A DNA stretch of 64,000 nt, from the NCBI GenBank assembly GCA_965215715.1, contig OZ244129.1, forward strand, positions 806,001 through 870,000. The letters run 5' to 3'. Under the pieces are notes generated by a model, which was not told the DNA's origin, made no database searches, and saw only the letters and a program-made list of their open reading frames with translations. This DNA is from HXMU1428-3 sp965215715. GTDB lineage: Bacteria > Pseudomonadota > Alphaproteobacteria > Rhizobiales > HXMU1428-3. Position numbers and translations under genes: made by a program. Of this stretch, positions 53,376-62,296 are shown in pieces (within the stretch, counting starts at the first letter, position 1; the number at the start of each line of letters is the position of its first letter).

Positions 53376-53681
53376 CTACGGGCTTAATTGGGCCAAAACT
53401 TTTATAGCCTTTTCAATATCATCACTTGTGAGTGTCCATTCGTTCGCAAAATTGGCCACGATCTCAGTCATAAAGCCGTCTGCCAATTGTAGGGCTTTGG
53501 TTTTGTCATTGAGGTGATCCATCAAAATAGCAAAGGCGAGTTGTTTGGGGCCTGGCCCTTCATAGGTCCATTCAAACCCGTTGCCTGTGAATTTGTGGAC
53601 ATCGGCGTGATCTGAAAGGGGTTGGTCATTGACCCGCACATCTAATCCATCGATGGTTCTTGTTCCTGAATACGTTTTCAT
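53376..53681 (-). CDS. DUF6166-like small protein
   Basis: A 101-residue soluble protein; ATG 53681 has GAGGAAG upstream, better than the in-frame codon at 53696. The pattern YSGTRTIDGLDVRVNDQPL, then GFEWTYEGPGPKQLAFAILMDHL and a final ANEWTLTSDDIEKAI, matches the DUF6166 layout as I know it; the family has no known function. It lies between two small membrane-protein genes in a leftward run divergent from the PanB-like gene. Confidence 0.7.
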   Translation of the reverse strand: MKTYSGTRTIDGLDVRVNDQPLSDHADVHKFTGNGFEWTYEGPGPKQLAFAILMDHLNDKTKALQLADGFMTEIVANFANEWTLTSDDIEKAIKVLAQLSP

Positions 53682-53717
53682 GACTTCCTCGTTCAAGGTT
53701 CTTTGTTAGATTTTAAA

Positions 53718-54089
53718 TTAAACCAATCCAGCTTGTGAAGCGCCGATCCATATCAATATAGAATTTGCGCTAATGAGAGATAATGCCCCTGCGGGTCCTT
53801 CGCTCACTGTTATAGGGAAGGCTTGATAAATCATTGGGGCAATCAAAAAGGCCAAGCCACCTGCAACGACCAAGAATGGCCATTGTATACTGATGGCGGT
53901 TGATATTAAGGCCAAGGATAAAATGAGAGTTGTTAAGGCGCACACAAAGACCATCAGGCTGCCAGTTGAACGCTGCATGTTTTGCAAACGTGAAGCAATT
54001 GGGAACATGCCTGTTAAAAAGATGATGCTGATTATGAGAGAAAGAGCCATGCTGGCAAACAGGCTTGTTTGTCCAATATCTGGGAACAT
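53718..54089 (-). CDS. Four-helix membrane protein, unknown
   Basis: A 123-residue integral membrane protein with four hydrophobic segments (about 8-29, 43-66, 68-86, 100-120) and few charged residues. It has a good AAGGAG ribosome site. No family recognised. It is the first gene of the leftward small run and shares a 107-base divergent promoter region, with a TTAATATATCAA site, with the PanB-like gene. Confidence 0.65.
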   Translation of the reverse strand: MFPDIGQTSLFASMALSLIISIIFLTGMFPIASRLQNMQRSTGSLMVFVCALTTLILSLALISTAISIQWPFLVVAGGLAFLIAPMIYQAFPITVSEGPAGALSLISANSILIWIGASQAGLV

Positions 54090-54152
54090 TTTTGTTCTCC
54101 TTTTTGTCGCCTATCTTCAAATAAGGTTGATTGAAGTTTATATGATATGTTA

Positions 54153-54164
54153 TTAATATATCAA
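54153..54164. promoter_or_regulatory. Candidate GntR operator (TTAATATATCAA)
   Basis: One change from the perfect palindrome at 55165-55176. It lies in the divergent promoter region between the four-helix membrane gene and the PanB-like gene. Short AT-rich palindromes of this size are typical FCD-type GntR operators. The assignment is inferred. Confidence 0.4.
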
Positions 54165-54196
54165 TAGTCAATAAAAACTGTCAAAAGGGCTTTGAT

Positions 54197-55063
54197 ATGC
54201 AAGACGAGAAGAAGAAACGCACCATCACAGAAATTCGAAAGTCGAAGAAAACAGGTGAGAAGATGGTTTATACCTCTGTACCTGATTATACGTCTGCGCG
54301 CTGGGCCGAAGCGGCTGGTGTTGATGTTTGCGTTGTGGGTGACAGTTTGGCCATGGTGGCTCACGGGCATTCATCAACCATTCCTGCAACCATGGATATG
54401 ATGATTATGCATTGTGGCTCAGTGCGCCGGGGTGCGCCGAACACCTTTGTTTTGGGCTGCATGCCGTATCAAAGCTATAACACGATTGATCGTGCGCTTA
54501 TGAACGGCACGCGTTTTATGCAAGATGGCGAATGTGATGCCATCAAACCGCAAGGGGGTAAATCTCAAGCTCATATTCTGCGCGCTTTGGTGGACGCTGG
54601 CATTCCGACCGCCTCTCATATTGGCCTGACACCGCACACAATTGCTGTCTTTGGCGGCTTTAAGATTCAAGGGAAGACGGCAAAAGCGGCCTTTTCGATC
54701 CTAGAAGATGCGTTTGCCATTCAAGATGCGGGTTGCTTCATGCTTGAATTTGAAGCGGTCCCGGCTCCTATTGCGGCTTTAATTTCTAAAGAACTTGATA
54801 TTCCAACCATTGGCATAGGCGCTGGTGTTGGTACTGATGGCCAGATTTTATTGTCTTATGATCTGTTGGGCGTGTTTACAGATTTTAAGCCCAAATTCAC
54901 CAAACGCTATGCGAATTTAACCGAGGTTGCGGTCAATGGCTTGAAAGATTATGTGCGTGATGTGAAGGAAGGGCAGTTTCCTGATGATGACCACAGTTAT
55001 TCAGCCAAAGATGAAGAAGTTGAGAAGTTTGCATCAATGATTGAAAAACGAAAGCAAATTTAA
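54197..55063 (+). CDS. PanB-like protein with altered metal site
   Basis: A 288-residue TIM-barrel protein clearly related to ketopantoate hydroxymethyltransferase (SVRRGAPN, HIGLTPHTI, FGGFKIQGK, IGIGAGVGTDGQILL). Against the E. coli PanB sequence as I recall it, the Mg ligand Asp45 is kept (VVGDSLAM, Asp49), but Asp84 becomes Cys88 (LGCMPY) and Glu114 becomes Gln119 (IKPQGG). The Lys and the later Glu (FEAVP) remain. Loss of two of three metal ligands makes normal ketopantoate synthesis doubtful. The neighbours (GntR regulator, sterol-desaturase-like protein) also do not fit pantothenate synthesis. A new activity in the PEP-mutase/PanB superfamily is inferred. Confidence 0.75.
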   Translation: MQDEKKKRTITEIRKSKKTGEKMVYTSVPDYTSARWAEAAGVDVCVVGDSLAMVAHGHSSTIPATMDMMIMHCGSVRRGAPNTFVLGCMPYQSYNTIDRALMNGTRFMQDGECDAIKPQGGKSQAHILRALVDAGIPTASHIGLTPHTIAVFGGFKIQGKTAKAAFSILEDAFAIQDAGCFMLEFEAVPAPIAALISKELDIPTIGIGAGVGTDGQILLSYDLLGVFTDFKPKFTKRYANLTEVAVNGLKDYVRDVKEGQFPDDDHSYSAKDEEVEKFASMIEKRKQI

Positions 55064-55109
55064 TGAGTTAAGGGGAAGGCTTTTTCTATATGCAGTGTTG
55101 TTATCACGT

Positions 55110-55176
55110 CATCAGATAATATGCAGTGATAGAAAACTTGACTTTCAAATTATCTGATGTATCTTTGATATATCAA
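55110..55176. promoter_or_regulatory. Operator region before the hydroxylase-like gene
   Basis: It contains the 12-bp perfect palindrome TTGATATATCAA (55165-55176) and, just upstream, an 11-bp inverted repeat CATCAGATAAT (55110-55120) with its complement at 55149-55159. The palindrome is the better copy of the site at 54153-54164, suggesting shared control, plausibly by the GntR protein. Confidence 0.45.
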
Positions 55177-55234
55177 CGATAGTGCTCTTATTTGAACGAT
55201 TTTAAATCTGACTAAAAAGTGGAAGGAGGGATAG

Positions 55235-56017
55235 ATGGAACTCACCGATTCACCCATGAGTGATCGCCAACGCCAATATCGGAAAGTGTATCGTGAACGT
55301 ATTGTTGGTTGGTATAATGGATGGCTTCATGTTGGCGTGATCTATTGTATTGGTCTTAGCGCCATGTATATCTATTCAACTCATATCTCGAATGTTCAAG
55401 TTTGGGAATGGCTAACAATTCCTGTCATCTTTTTATTGTGTAATATGTTTGAATGGTTTTTGCATCGTCATGTTATGCATCGACCTCTTAGTTTGCCTGG
55501 CATGAGACCGGTTTATACCCGTCACACTTTAATGCACCATCAGTTTTTTACCGAAGAAGAAATGCGCTTTGCAGACTCGCATGATTGGCGGGTGACATTC
55601 TTTCCACCCTTTGCGTTGGTGGTCTTTATTTTAATGTCATCTGTGTTGGGGCTGTTTTTGGGCTTTACGGTTTCAGCAAATGTTGGTTGGCTTGCCATTT
55701 CAACCACCACAACAATCTATATGCTTTATGAATTTATGCACTTTTGCTGTCATGTAGAAGAAAATTGGTTTGTGCGTAATTGTCCTTTCGTCAACACCAT
55801 TCGGCGTCACCACACGGCGCATCATGATCAGTCGTTGATGATGGAGTTGAACATGAATTTGACGTTTCCAATCTCTGATTGGATGTTTGGTACGTCTGAT
55901 TTAGATCGTGGTTTGCTCGGTCATCTGTTTAATGGCTACAGCACGAAATATATTAGGACAGATTTGCGCAAGTCTTCTGAAACACCGCAAGTGTCGCAGC
56001 AAAAAGCAGCTGCTTGA
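55235..56017 (+). CDS. Membrane sterol-desaturase / fatty-acid-hydroxylase family protein
   Basis: A 260-residue membrane di-iron enzyme of the fatty-acid-hydroxylase superfamily. There are hydrophobic helices at about 28-45, 60-75, 122-150 and 155-170. The His clusters that hold the di-iron centre are present: HRHVMH, HTLMHHQFF, HFCCHVEENW and RRHHTAHHD. The family adds oxygen to or desaturates lipids, sterols or carotenoids; the substrate here cannot be told. It has a GGAGGG ribosome site. It follows the PanB-like gene with 171 bases of regulatory DNA between them. Confidence 0.82.
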   Translation: MELTDSPMSDRQRQYRKVYRERIVGWYNGWLHVGVIYCIGLSAMYIYSTHISNVQVWEWLTIPVIFLLCNMFEWFLHRHVMHRPLSLPGMRPVYTRHTLMHHQFFTEEEMRFADSHDWRVTFFPPFALVVFILMSSVLGLFLGFTVSANVGWLAISTTTTIYMLYEFMHFCCHVEENWFVRNCPFVNTIRRHHTAHHDQSLMMELNMNLTFPISDWMFGTSDLDRGLLGHLFNGYSTKYIRTDLRKSSETPQVSQQKAAA

Positions 56018-56042
56018 TCGGTCAATAATAATCTACAAAAAA

Positions 56043-56071
56043 GGCGCCCTTACAATTAAGGGTGCCTTTTT
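56043..56071 (+). terminator. Terminator after hydroxylase-like gene
   Basis: A ten-pair stem (GGCGCCCTTA 56043-56052 with TAAGGGTGCC 56057-56066) with a CAAT loop and TTTTT. The A run in front may let it also stop the convergent glt transcript. Confidence 0.92.
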
Positions 56072-56126
56072 ATTGGATTGTTTTTTAATTGTCTTAGGGG
56101 CAAACCTTTTGCCGTCCCTTAAAGCC

Positions 56127-57545
56127 TTAGCTTGGCAAGGTTGTACTGCCCATTAAGAACTCATCAACAGCTTTGGCCGCTTGGCGCCCTTCACGAATGG
56201 CCCAAACCACAAGCGATTGACCGCGTCTCATATCGCCAGCGGCATAAAGGCCGGGAATGGACGTTTTATAATCTGTGGTGTTGGCTTTTACGTTGCCGCG
56301 CTCATCAAGCTCAACTTTAGCCCCTTCAATCATGCCTTTATGAATAGGGTGGACAAAGCCCATTGCGAGCAGTACCAAATCTGCTTTCAGTTCAAACTCA
56401 GATCCTTCAATCGGTTTCATGCTTTCATCTACACGCACACATTCAATATGGGAGACATGGCCTGATTTACCACCAAAAGATTTGGTCATAACCGACCAAT
56501 CTCGTTCGGCCCCTTCAGCTTGACTGCTTGAGGTGCGCATTTTCAATGGCCAGTCTGGCCAGGTCATTAATTTGTTTTCCCGCTCTGGTGGCTTGGGCAT
56601 AATTTCCAATTGGGTGACAGACAGGCAGCCTTGGCGAATAGAGGTGCCGATGCAGTCAGAGCCTGTGTCACCACCGCCGATGACAACAACATGTTTGCCT
56701 TCAGCCAAAATGGGTTCAAAGTTTTGCAAATGCTCATCGCCCACCCGGCGGTTTTGTTGGGTGAGGAAGTCCATGGCGAAATGAACCCCTTGGAGTTCAC
56801 GGCCAGGAATGGGTAAATCTCTGGGGTGTTCTGAGCCACCAGTGAGGAGCACGGCATCATATTCATCGATGATATCATCAATTGCACGGTCTTGGCCGAT
56901 GTTAACACCCATATGGAAGGTCACGCCTTCGGCTTCCATTTGTTCAACGCGGCGATCAATCAGTGATTTGTCGAGTTTGAAATCAGGAATGCCATAGCGC
57001 AGCAAGCCACCTGCCTTTTTGTTCTTTTCATAAAGGTGCACATCATGGCCGGCGCGTGCCAATTGTTGCGCGCTGGCCATGCCAGCTGGGCCAGAGCCGA
57101 TAACGGCGACCCGTTTGCCTGTTTTTTGCGCCGGGATTTGAGGGGTGACCCAGCCGTTTTCAAAGGCTTTATCTACAATGGCGCATTCGATGGTTTTAAT
57201 GGTTACCGGAATGTCTTCTAGGTTTAGCGTGCAAGCTGCCTCGCACGGGGCAGGGCAAACCCGTCCAGTAAATTCAGGAAAATTATTGGTTGAATGAAGA
57301 TTGCGCGCCGCTTCTTGCCATTGGTGATTGTACACCAAATCATTCCAGTCAGGGATTTGATTGTTTACTGGGCAGCCCGAATGGCAAAAGGGAATACCGC
57401 AATCCATACACCTGGCCGCTTGGCGGTTTACTTGGTCGTCTCCAAGCGGGATGACGAATTCGTCATAATGTCTGATGCGGTCTGAGGCCGGTTTGTAGGC
57501 GCGGTCCTGCCGATCAATCTCTAAAAAGCCGGTGACTTTACCCAT
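56127..57545 (-). CDS. gltD: Glutamate synthase small subunit
   Basis: A 472-residue FAD/NADPH-binding subunit that passes electrons to GltB. The N-terminal cysteines for the iron-sulfur clusters lie in CMDCGIPFCHSGCPV and CPAPCEAAC, the FAD-binding GSGPAGMASAQQLARAGH is near residue 150, and a second dinucleotide site is VVIGGGDTGSDCIGTS. Its ATG overlaps the gltB stop (TAATG), so the two are translated together. The order gltB-gltD is normal. Confidence 0.96.
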   Translation of the reverse strand: MGKVTGFLEIDRQDRAYKPASDRIRHYDEFVIPLGDDQVNRQAARCMDCGIPFCHSGCPVNNQIPDWNDLVYNHQWQEAARNLHSTNNFPEFTGRVCPAPCEAACTLNLEDIPVTIKTIECAIVDKAFENGWVTPQIPAQKTGKRVAVIGSGPAGMASAQQLARAGHDVHLYEKNKKAGGLLRYGIPDFKLDKSLIDRRVEQMEAEGVTFHMGVNIGQDRAIDDIIDEYDAVLLTGGSEHPRDLPIPGRELQGVHFAMDFLTQQNRRVGDEHLQNFEPILAEGKHVVVIGGGDTGSDCIGTSIRQGCLSVTQLEIMPKPPERENKLMTWPDWPLKMRTSSSQAEGAERDWSVMTKSFGGKSGHVSHIECVRVDESMKPIEGSEFELKADLVLLAMGFVHPIHKGMIEGAKVELDERGNVKANTTDYKTSIPGLYAAGDMRRGQSLVVWAIREGRQAAKAVDEFLMGSTTLPS

Positions 57546-60500
57546 TATTTATTCCCTCTCAAACCAATTTCCATTTCAGTGTCATCTTGTCGGCTGCTTT
57601 GTTCGCGTGCCATTTCTTGCAGGGCGCGGCGGTATTCAACCGGCATCACTTTGACAAATTTTGGCAAATAGCTTTCCCAATTTTCTAGAATAGTTTTTGC
57701 TCGTGCTGAATCAGTGTAATGGGCGTGGCGGGCGATCAATTGATGTAAGCGCTCAGCATCAAAGCTGGTCATGTCGCGCATAACGTCAACCAAACCGTGA
57801 GAGGCCAGATCTCCTGTTTGGTGATCACCACTTGATATGGCGTCTTCTTCGCTGGTGATTGGTTCTAGATCAACCATGGCCAAGTTGCAACGGCGCTCAA
57901 AATCGCCTTGCTCATCCAGAACATAAGCAATGCCGCCTGACATACCGGCGGCAAAATTGCGCCCTGTTTCGCCCAGCACGACAACAACGCCACCTGTCAT
58001 ATATTCACAGCCGTGATCGCCCGTGCCTTCAACAACAGCAATGGCACCAGAGTTGCGCACAGCAAAGCGCTCGCCAGCGATGCCTCTGAAATAGCATTCC
58101 CCGGAAACGGCGCCATAAAGCACGGTGTTGCCAACAATGATGCTTTCTTCTGGAACAATGCCAGATTCAACAGGGGGGCGAACGATTAAGCGCCCACCAG
58201 ATAGGCCTTTGCCGACATAGTCATTGCCCTCGCCGATTAGATCAAGAGTGACGCCTTGGGCTGTCCAAGCACCAAAGGCTTGACCGGAGATGCCTCTGAA
58301 GGTGACCCAAATGGTGTCATCTGCCAGGCCTTCATGGCCGTGTTTTAACGCGATTTGGCCAGACAACATGGCACCGGTTGAGCGGTCAACATTGGTGATT
58401 GGTAAGTCCAGTTTGACCGGCGTTTTGTTTTCAATGGCTTGTTCAGCCAGCTCAATCAGTTTGCGATCAAGGATGTCATCGATTTGATGCTTTTGTGGTT
58501 GAGTGCGATAGATGCCAACGTCATCGCCAGTTTCAGGGCGATAAAAGAGTTTGGTGAAATCAAGCCCTTTGGCTTTCCAATGATCAATGGCTTGGTCTTT
58601 TTCCAAGAAATCAGAATGACCAATTAATTCATTTAAGGTGCGCACACCCATTTGCGCCATTAGCGCGCGGGCTTCTTCTGCCACAAAGAAGAAATAGTTG
58701 ATCACATGTTCTGGTGTGCCTTTAAAGCGGCGGCGCAATTCTGGGTCTTGGGTGGCGATGCCAACTGGGCAGGTGTTTAGGTGACACTTGCGCATCATGA
58801 GACAGCCAGAGGCAATCAATGGGGCTGTGGCAAAGCCAAATTCATCGGCCCCTAACAAAGCGCCGATGATGACATCACGCCCGGTGCGCAGGCCGCCATC
58901 CACTTGCACGGCAACACGAGAGCGCAAATTGTTAAGCACCAGTGTTTGTTGGGTTTCTGCCAGGCCAATTTCCCAAGGAGAGCCTGCGTGTTTAATCGAG
59001 GTGAGCGGTGAGGCGCCTGTGCCGCCTTCAAACCCGGAAATGGTGATGTGATCGGCGCGGGCTTTTGCAACACCGGCTGCAACGGTGCCAACGCCAACCT
59101 CAGAGACCAACTTGACGCTTATGTCTGCACGTGGGTTGACGTTTTTAAGGTCGTAAATCAGTTGTGCCAAATCTTCGATCGAATAAATGTCGTGGTGAGG
59201 TGGGGGCGAGATTAGCCCGACACCTGGGGTTGAGTGACGGCATTTGGCAATCACATGATCAACCTTGTGGCCGGGCAATTGACCGCCTTCACCAGGCTTT
59301 GCCCCTTGCGCCATTTTAATCTGGATCATGTCTGAATTGGCAAGGTATTCTGTGGTCACACCAAAGCGGCCAGAGGCCACTTGTTTAATGGCAGAGCGTT
59401 CGCTGTCCCCATCAGGTTTGGGGGTGAAGCGTTCACGCTCTTCTCCGCCTTCACCGGTGTTGGACTTGCCGCCAATGCGGTTCATGGCGATGGCTAGGTT
59501 GGTGTGAGATTCTCGTGAAATAGAGCCGTAAGACATGGCGCCGGTGGCAAAACGTTTTACGATTTCACTGGCTGGTTCTACGTCATCTAATGAGATTTCA
59601 GAGCGCCCTAAGTCTTGGGCCGATTTAATGGCAAACATGCCGCGCAAGGTTTTTAACTCTTGGTCTTGCTTGTTGACCGCATCAGAGAAGTCTTTGTATT
59701 TGTCTGGCAAATTGCCGCGCACAGCGTGTTGTAGGTCGGCAATGGTTTCAGGCGTCCAGACATGTTTTTCACCGCGATGGCGGAACGCATATTCGCCGCC
59801 AACATCAAGGGCGTCCACTAAAATTTGCTGGCGGCCAAAGGCGGCTGCATGGCGGTTGAATGTCTCTAACGCGACTTCTTTCAGGCCAACCCCTTCAATT
59901 TGTGAATGGGTGCCAGTGAAGTATTGGGCAATGAACTCACTGTTGAGGCCAACAGCGTCAAAAATTTGAGCGCCGCAATAAGACTGATAGGTTGAGATGC
60001 CCATTTTGGACATGACTTTTAACAAGCCTTTGTTAATTGCCTTGGTGAACCGTTTGGTGGCTTCTGCAAAGTCAATGTCTTCTTCAAAGTCATCAAGCAA
60101 GCTGCTGATGGTGTCAAAGGCAAGATAAGGGTTTATGGCTTCAGCGCCATAGCCACCAAGGGTGGCAAACTGATTGATTTCTACAGCTTCACCGGTTTCC
60201 ACCAACAGCCCAACAGATGTGCGCAAGCCTTTGCGAATAAGGTGATGGTGCACACTTGAAGTGGCCAGGAGAGCTGGGATGGCCACTTGCTCTGCAGAGA
60301 TGGCCCGGTCTGATAGAATAATGATGTTAAAGCCATCTTTTACAGCTTGCTCTGCACTTGCTTGTAAGGCCGTGACCGCTTCGGCCATGCCGTCAGGGCC
60401 CTTTGAGGCGGCAAAGGTGATGTCTAGAGTCTGGGTTTTAAAATCATTGTCAGGAATGTCACTAATGGCGCGCAGTTTTTCTAATCCCTCATTGGATAGA

Positions 60501-62296
60501 ACCGGCTGTGAGACCTCAAGACGCTTTAAGGTTGAGCGGTTTTCATGATCGAGAAGATTGGGGCGCGGGCCGATGAAGCTGACCAGCGACATCACCAATT
60601 CTTCGCGAATGGGGTCAATCGGTGGGTTGGTCACTTGGGCAAAGTTTTGCTTAAAATAAGTATGCAGTAGTTTGGCCTTGCCTGACAAAGGTGAGACCGG
60701 GGTGTCGGTTCCCATGGAGCCGATGGGCTCTTGGCCAACCCGTGTCATGGGTTCCAGTAAAAATTTGATGCTTTCCTGGGTCACGCCGAAGGCTTGTTGC
60801 TTATCAAGCAAGCTGGCGTTGCTGACAGGTTCCTCGTGAGGAACTGGGGGCAAGTCCTTTACTTTAATTTGACCCTTTTCAAGCCATTCGCGGTAAGGAT
60901 GGCTTTTTGATAGATCAGATTTTAACTCTGCGTCTGAAACAATGGCGCCTTTTTCAAGGTCAATCAGCAACATTTTGCCTGGTTGCAAGCGCCATTTGGA
61001 GACGATTTTTTCTTCCCTCAATGGCAACACGCCCATTTCAGAGGCCAGCATGACCAGATCATCTGAGGTGACCACATATCGTGCTGGGCGTAGGCCATTA
61101 CGGTCAAGAGTGGCGCCAATGCGCTGGCCATCAGTAAAGGCAACAGCGGCGGGACCATCCCATGGTTCCATGACGGCGGCATGGTATTCATAAAAAGCGC
61201 GGCGCTCTTCATCCATCAGCGGATTGCCGGCCCAAGCTTCTGGGATCAGCAGCATCATGGCGTGGGCCAAGTCATAGCCGCCGCGAATGAGAAGTTCTAG
61301 CGCGTTATCAAAACAGGCGCTGTCAGATTGCCCTTCAGGAATAAGGGGCCAGATTTTATCCAAATCATCGCCGATGATGTCTGATTTCATGGTGGCTTGG
61401 CGTGCCGCCATCCAGTTGACATTGCCGCGCACAGTGTTGATTTCACCATTGTGGCAAATCATACGGAAAGGTTGGGCCAGTGACCAGGTTGGGAATGTGT
61501 TGGTTGAAAACCGTTGGTGCACCAAGGCAAGGGCTGAAACCATGCGCTCATCGGTTAAGTCTTTAAAGTATGGGCCCAATTGGTCTGAAAGCAACAAGCC
61601 TTTGTAAAGGACTGTGCGTGCTGACATGGATGGAATGTAGAAAAACTCATGACCTTTGGGTTGCTCTTTGTTTACGCGCAGTTCAATGCAGCGGCGGATG
61701 ACAAACAGTTTCAATTCAAAATCATCAACGGAGGCCAGATCATCTGATTTGCCGATGAAAACTTGAGCGTGATAGGGCTCAGAAGGTTTAACTGAATAGC
61801 CAAGATCTGAACTATCTACTGGTACATGGCGCCAGCCAAGTAACTTTTGGCCACGGTTTGTAATTTCTTCTTCTATAATTGTCTTTATAGCTGCCCGATC
61901 AGCTTCTTCTTTTGGCAAGAAGATGGGGGCGACACAATAAGAGCCAAGGTCTGGCAAAGTGATTGAGTTTTCGCTTGCCACTGCACGCATGAATTCATCA
62001 GGTGTTTGAATGAGAATGCCGCAACCATCGCCGGCTTTTGGGTCCGCTCCAACAGCGCCGCGATGCTCTAAATTTTTTAGTATTTCCAAACCTTTAGCAA
62101 CAATGTCATGGCTTTTGACATTTTTCATATTGGCAACAAAGCCAATGCCACAAGCGTCATGCTCGTGATCAGGATGGTATAGTCCAACAGGTGCAGGTTT
62201 ACCGCTCACTTTTGTTGATGAGGGAGACTGTGCTGATGTGGTTTTATTCTTTTTGATCACGTTATGGCCCAATTGTTTTATTCCAAAATCATGCAT
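57545..62296 (-). CDS. gltB: Glutamate synthase large subunit
   Basis: A 1583-residue FMN and iron-sulfur enzyme that makes two glutamates from glutamine and 2-oxoglutarate. A propeptide of about 48 residues precedes the N-terminal nucleophile Cys (DACGIGFVA). Then come the amidotransferase domain, the synthase domain (GEGGEERERF, GAKPGEGGQLPGHKV) with the iron-sulfur Cys motif (CLMMRKCHLNTCPVGIATQ) and the C-terminal beta-helix (GMSGGIAYVLDEQG). The start codon (ATG 62296) has no clear ribosome site. Confidence 0.96.
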   Translation of the reverse strand: MHDFGIKQLGHNVIKKNKTTSAQSPSSTKVSGKPAPVGLYHPDHEHDACGIGFVANMKNVKSHDIVAKGLEILKNLEHRGAVGADPKAGDGCGILIQTPDEFMRAVASENSITLPDLGSYCVAPIFLPKEEADRAAIKTIIEEEITNRGQKLLGWRHVPVDSSDLGYSVKPSEPYHAQVFIGKSDDLASVDDFELKLFVIRRCIELRVNKEQPKGHEFFYIPSMSARTVLYKGLLLSDQLGPYFKDLTDERMVSALALVHQRFSTNTFPTWSLAQPFRMICHNGEINTVRGNVNWMAARQATMKSDIIGDDLDKIWPLIPEGQSDSACFDNALELLIRGGYDLAHAMMLLIPEAWAGNPLMDEERRAFYEYHAAVMEPWDGPAAVAFTDGQRIGATLDRNGLRPARYVVTSDDLVMLASEMGVLPLREEKIVSKWRLQPGKMLLIDLEKGAIVSDAELKSDLSKSHPYREWLEKGQIKVKDLPPVPHEEPVSNASLLDKQQAFGVTQESIKFLLEPMTRVGQEPIGSMGTDTPVSPLSGKAKLLHTYFKQNFAQVTNPPIDPIREELVMSLVSFIGPRPNLLDHENRSTLKRLEVSQPVLSNEGLEKLRAISDIPDNDFKTQTLDITFAASKGPDGMAEAVTALQASAEQAVKDGFNIIILSDRAISAEQVAIPALLATSSVHHHLIRKGLRTSVGLLVETGEAVEINQFATLGGYGAEAINPYLAFDTISSLLDDFEEDIDFAEATKRFTKAINKGLLKVMSKMGISTYQSYCGAQIFDAVGLNSEFIAQYFTGTHSQIEGVGLKEVALETFNRHAAAFGRQQILVDALDVGGEYAFRHRGEKHVWTPETIADLQHAVRGNLPDKYKDFSDAVNKQDQELKTLRGMFAIKSAQDLGRSEISLDDVEPASEIVKRFATGAMSYGSISRESHTNLAIAMNRIGGKSNTGEGGEERERFTPKPDGDSERSAIKQVASGRFGVTTEYLANSDMIQIKMAQGAKPGEGGQLPGHKVDHVIAKCRHSTPGVGLISPPPHHDIYSIEDLAQLIYDLKNVNPRADISVKLVSEVGVGTVAAGVAKARADHITISGFEGGTGASPLTSIKHAGSPWEIGLAETQQTLVLNNLRSRVAVQVDGGLRTGRDVIIGALLGADEFGFATAPLIASGCLMMRKCHLNTCPVGIATQDPELRRRFKGTPEHVINYFFFVAEEARALMAQMGVRTLNELIGHSDFLEKDQAIDHWKAKGLDFTKLFYRPETGDDVGIYRTQPQKHQIDDILDRKLIELAEQAIENKTPVKLDLPITNVDRSTGAMLSGQIALKHGHEGLADDTIWVTFRGISGQAFGAWTAQGVTLDLIGEGNDYVGKGLSGGRLIVRPPVESGIVPEESIIVGNTVLYGAVSGECYFRGIAGERFAVRNSGAIAVVEGTGDHGCEYMTGGVVVVLGETGRNFAAGMSGGIAYVLDEQGDFERRCNLAMVDLEPITSEEDAISSGDHQTGDLASHGLVDVMRDMTSFDAERLHQLIARHAHYTDSARAKTILENWESYLPKFVKVMPVEYRRALQEMAREQSSRQDDTEMEIGLRGNK

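Noticed and set aside
57859..62218. Several plus-strand frames of 60-144 codons antisense to gltB
   Set aside because: They are mirror frames of a strongly conserved gene, without ribosome sites or family features; the same applies to antisense frames over lon, katG, purL and the RND permease.
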